5,056 bases of DNA from Clostridiaceae bacterium UBA6085 (GTDB lineage: Bacteria > Bacillota > Clostridia > Clostridiales > Clostridiaceae), in NCBI GenBank assembly GCA_002428605.1, contig DIXH01000078.1:1-5056 (forward strand), read 5' to 3'. Below the pieces are notes generated by a model. That model had not been told where the DNA came from. It made no database searches and worked only from the letters and a program-made list of their open reading frames with translations. A program made the position numbers and the translations under genes. Below, in pieces: positions 3,501-5,056 of this stretch (position 1 is its first letter; each line of letters opens with the position of its first letter).

Positions 3501-5056
3501 TTAAGCCTTGTTCCGTATGCGAAGCCTCCAGTATGTTTCTATAGCTGCTGTCGATATTATTGTCATGATGCCTGAAATTGCTAATATACTATATTCAGGA
3601 AAATCCAGAGCGAAGAAGTTCCTTATGAACGGAACGATAAATATCATCACCATAAGAAAGTTCATTGATGCTACAAGGAGTATCCTTAGCTTTGTCATAG
3701 GCCTTGAAAGTATTATCAGAACCCACATGCTCGAAAGTAGCAGGGTAAGCGTTGCGGCTGTCCTTGACTCTTCCAGCGAAGCTCCACCATTTAGCGCCAG
3801 ATAGAAGGAAGCCATTGTGAATATCGCCGCGATTGAACCTATTGGTATCACGAAATGCAGTATCCTCTCGACAAAGCCCGGCTTGTATCGCCTGATGTTA
3901 GGTGCCAGCGCCAGAAAGAATGCGGGTATGCCGATGGTTATTTCGCTTACCAGTGACAGGTGCCTTGGAAGGAATGGAAACGGCATCCCGGTAACAGATG
4001 TGACCAGGTCGATCAGCATTACGCATACTGTCTTAACAAGGAAGAGGTTTGCGACAAGCTCTATGTTGGCGATGAGCCGCCTGCCCTCAGCGACTATCCT
4101 TGGCAGTGTCGCAAATTTTCCATCAAGCAGTACTATCCTTGCAACCGACTTTGTTGCTGCCACACCTGAACCTACAGCCATCCCAAGGTCTGCGTCCTTG
4201 AGTGCGAGCACGTCATTGACACCGTCTCCAGTCATGGCGACAATATGTCCCCTCGATTGCAGTGCTTTCACCATCTTCTGCTTCTGGTATGGAGTGACTC
4301 TTCCGAAAACATCATAGGCCTCCATGATTTCAGCCACTTCATTTTCATCCTCCGGCAGGAAACGCACGTCATAGGAGTCTCCCCCGTTGACTATACCTGC
4401 CCTTCTTGCGACACTAAGCGCTGTAGACGGATTATCACCTGAGATGACCTTTATTGCAACCCCCTGCTCCCTGAAGAACTTCATGGCTGCAGACACGTCT
4501 TTCCTTACCCTTTCCGCTATGAGTACAAGTGCTACAGGAAGAATGGGTTCCGGCAGGACGCTCCCGGCAGGAGCTGAGTCACTCTTTGCAAGCATCAGGA
4601 CCCTATACCCTTTTTTTGCATACGATTCATAAGCTTCCGTTATCCTGCCTGATGGTACCTTCCCATCCATGAGCATCTCAGGAGCTCCAAGCAGCCAGTG
4701 CCCATGATCTCCAAAGCCGGCATAGCTCCATTTTCGCTCGGATGAAAACGGCACTGAACCTGTCAGTTTCCAGTGAGGATCCGGATAATTCACCTCGATT
4801 GCGGCGATTGTAGGATTCTTATGGATTGAAGCATTGCAGATCGCCCCGAGTATGCTGCTCATGTCAAAGCCTTCTTCAAGCTCAACCACCTCGCAGGTCT
4901 GGAGGGTTCCGTCAGTCAGAGTTCCGGTCTTGTCCACGCAAAGGACATCAACCCTCGCGAGGACTTCTACAGCTGGAAGCTCCTGTACCAGCACCCTTTG
5001 CCTGCCGAGGGTTATGACGCTGATTGCGAAGGCTATGCTTGTCAAAAGGACCAGAC
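3501..5056 (-). CDS. P-type cation-transporting ATPase, CtpE-like, C-terminal 517 residues
   Basis: This enzyme couples ATP hydrolysis to cation movement across the cytoplasmic membrane. The frame is open through the right edge, so the N-terminus is missing, including the actuator domain and the first membrane helices. Numbering from the TTG codon at 5045 (a normal internal Leu, not a start), the phosphorylated Asp is D38 in DKTGTLT (38-44). Nucleotide-domain elements are FSSERKWS (100-107) and GAPE (120-123). Next come SGDN (202-205), TPYQK (251-255) and GDGVND (273-278), followed by DADLGMAVGSG (284-294). Six C-terminal membrane helices lie near 328-350, 362-381, 394-417, 428-446, 453-474 and 484-503. 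All catalytic motifs in the visible part are intact. The segment LVLLTSIAFA followed by RVLVQELPAVEVLARVD resembles mycobacterial CtpE, a reported calcium transporter, rather than CPx heavy-metal pumps. Calcium, manganese or magnesium are possible substrates, but helix 4 is outside the window. Family certain, substrate not. Confidence 0.95.
   Translation of the reverse strand, partial: LVLLTSIAFAISVITLGRQRVLVQELPAVEVLARVDVLCVDKTGTLTDGTLQTCEVVELEEGFDMSSILGAICNASIHKNPTIAAIEVNYPDPHWKLTGSVPFSSERKWSYAGFGDHGHWLLGAPEMLMDGKVPSGRITEAYESYAKKGYRVLMLAKSDSAPAGSVLPEPILPVALVLIAERVRKDVSAAMKFFREQGVAIKVISGDNPSTALSVARRAGIVNGGDSYDVRFLPEDENEVAEIMEAYDVFGRVTPYQKQKMVKALQSRGHIVAMTGDGVNDVLALKDADLGMAVGSGVAATKSVARIVLLDGKFATLPRIVAEGRRLIANIELVANLFLVKTVCVMLIDLVTSVTGMPFPFLPRHLSLVSEITIGIPAFFLALAPNIRRYKPGFVERILHFVIPIGSIAAIFTMASFYLALNGGASLEESRTAATLTLLLSSMWVLIILSRPMTKLRILLVASMNFLMVMIFIVPFIRNFFALDFPEYSILAISGIMTIISTAAIETYWRLRIRNKA

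Noticed and set aside
3817..4317. 166-codon open frame on the plus strand
   Set aside because: It lies wholly opposite the P-type ATPase, whose motifs are unmistakable. It has no ribosome binding site, and its composition (rich in Ser, Thr, Ile, Pro) is that of an antisense shadow.
5043..5045. TTG as the start of the ATPase
   Set aside because: The frame remains open upstream to the window edge, and the residues before it (LVL) continue the conserved helix 4 region. A P-type ATPase cannot start just before its phosphorylation site, so the gene is truncated by the window.

Overview
The window looks like a stretch of a low-to-moderate GC bacterial chromosome, most likely from an anaerobic Firmicute of the clostridial type. 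This is inferred from strong GGAGG-type ribosome binding sites, use of TTG and GTG starts, frequent AGA/AGG/ATA codons, and the gene families: a DUF1858 plus DUF438/hemerythrin/PAS pair, a zinc-ribbon protein starting with the FFIGIFG signature, and a DUF4395 membrane protein. An anaerobe from another phylum cannot be excluded. No tRNA, rRNA, CRISPR array or intact mobile element was seen.

Left part (1-1860), minus strand. A DUF1858 protein (1776 to 1549) is followed, with a one-base TAATG overlap, by a 412-residue protein with a DUF438 N-terminus, a hemerythrin-like HHE region and a C-terminal PAS domain (1549 to 311). After a 122-base gap comes an unrecognised gene that runs off the left edge (188 to 1). 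A perfect 16-bp palindrome (1839-1854) with CRP/FNR-type half-site geometry lies just upstream of the DUF1858 gene. It is centred at about -41.5 relative to a TAGAAT -10 element, as expected for an activator-dependent promoter controlled by a CRP/FNR-family regulator. The longest DUF1858 reading frame (from ATG at 1860) would run through this promoter, so the start was moved to a TTG with a good ribosome binding site.

Middle (1861-2656). A divergent small gene on the plus strand encodes an 84-residue basic protein of unknown function (2039-2293). Downstream of it is a region of about 320 bases without a convincing gene. It holds a short hairpin directly after the small gene and, on the minus strand, a stop-interrupted, protein-like stretch that may be a gene remnant. 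It ends in a strong hairpin (2615-2651) that looks like a shared terminator for the converging transcripts.

Right part (2657-5056), minus strand. Three closely spaced genes look like one operon: the C-terminal two thirds of a P-type cation-transporting ATPase (from beyond the right edge to 3501), a DUF4395 four-helix membrane protein (3482 to 3072, 18 bases after the ATPase), and a cytosolic protein with two zinc-ribbon modules (3028 to 2657 with a corrected GTG start). The ATPase is of the CtpE-like type, with no CPx metal signature in the visible part. A link between cation export and the two small proteins is suggested only by gene order.
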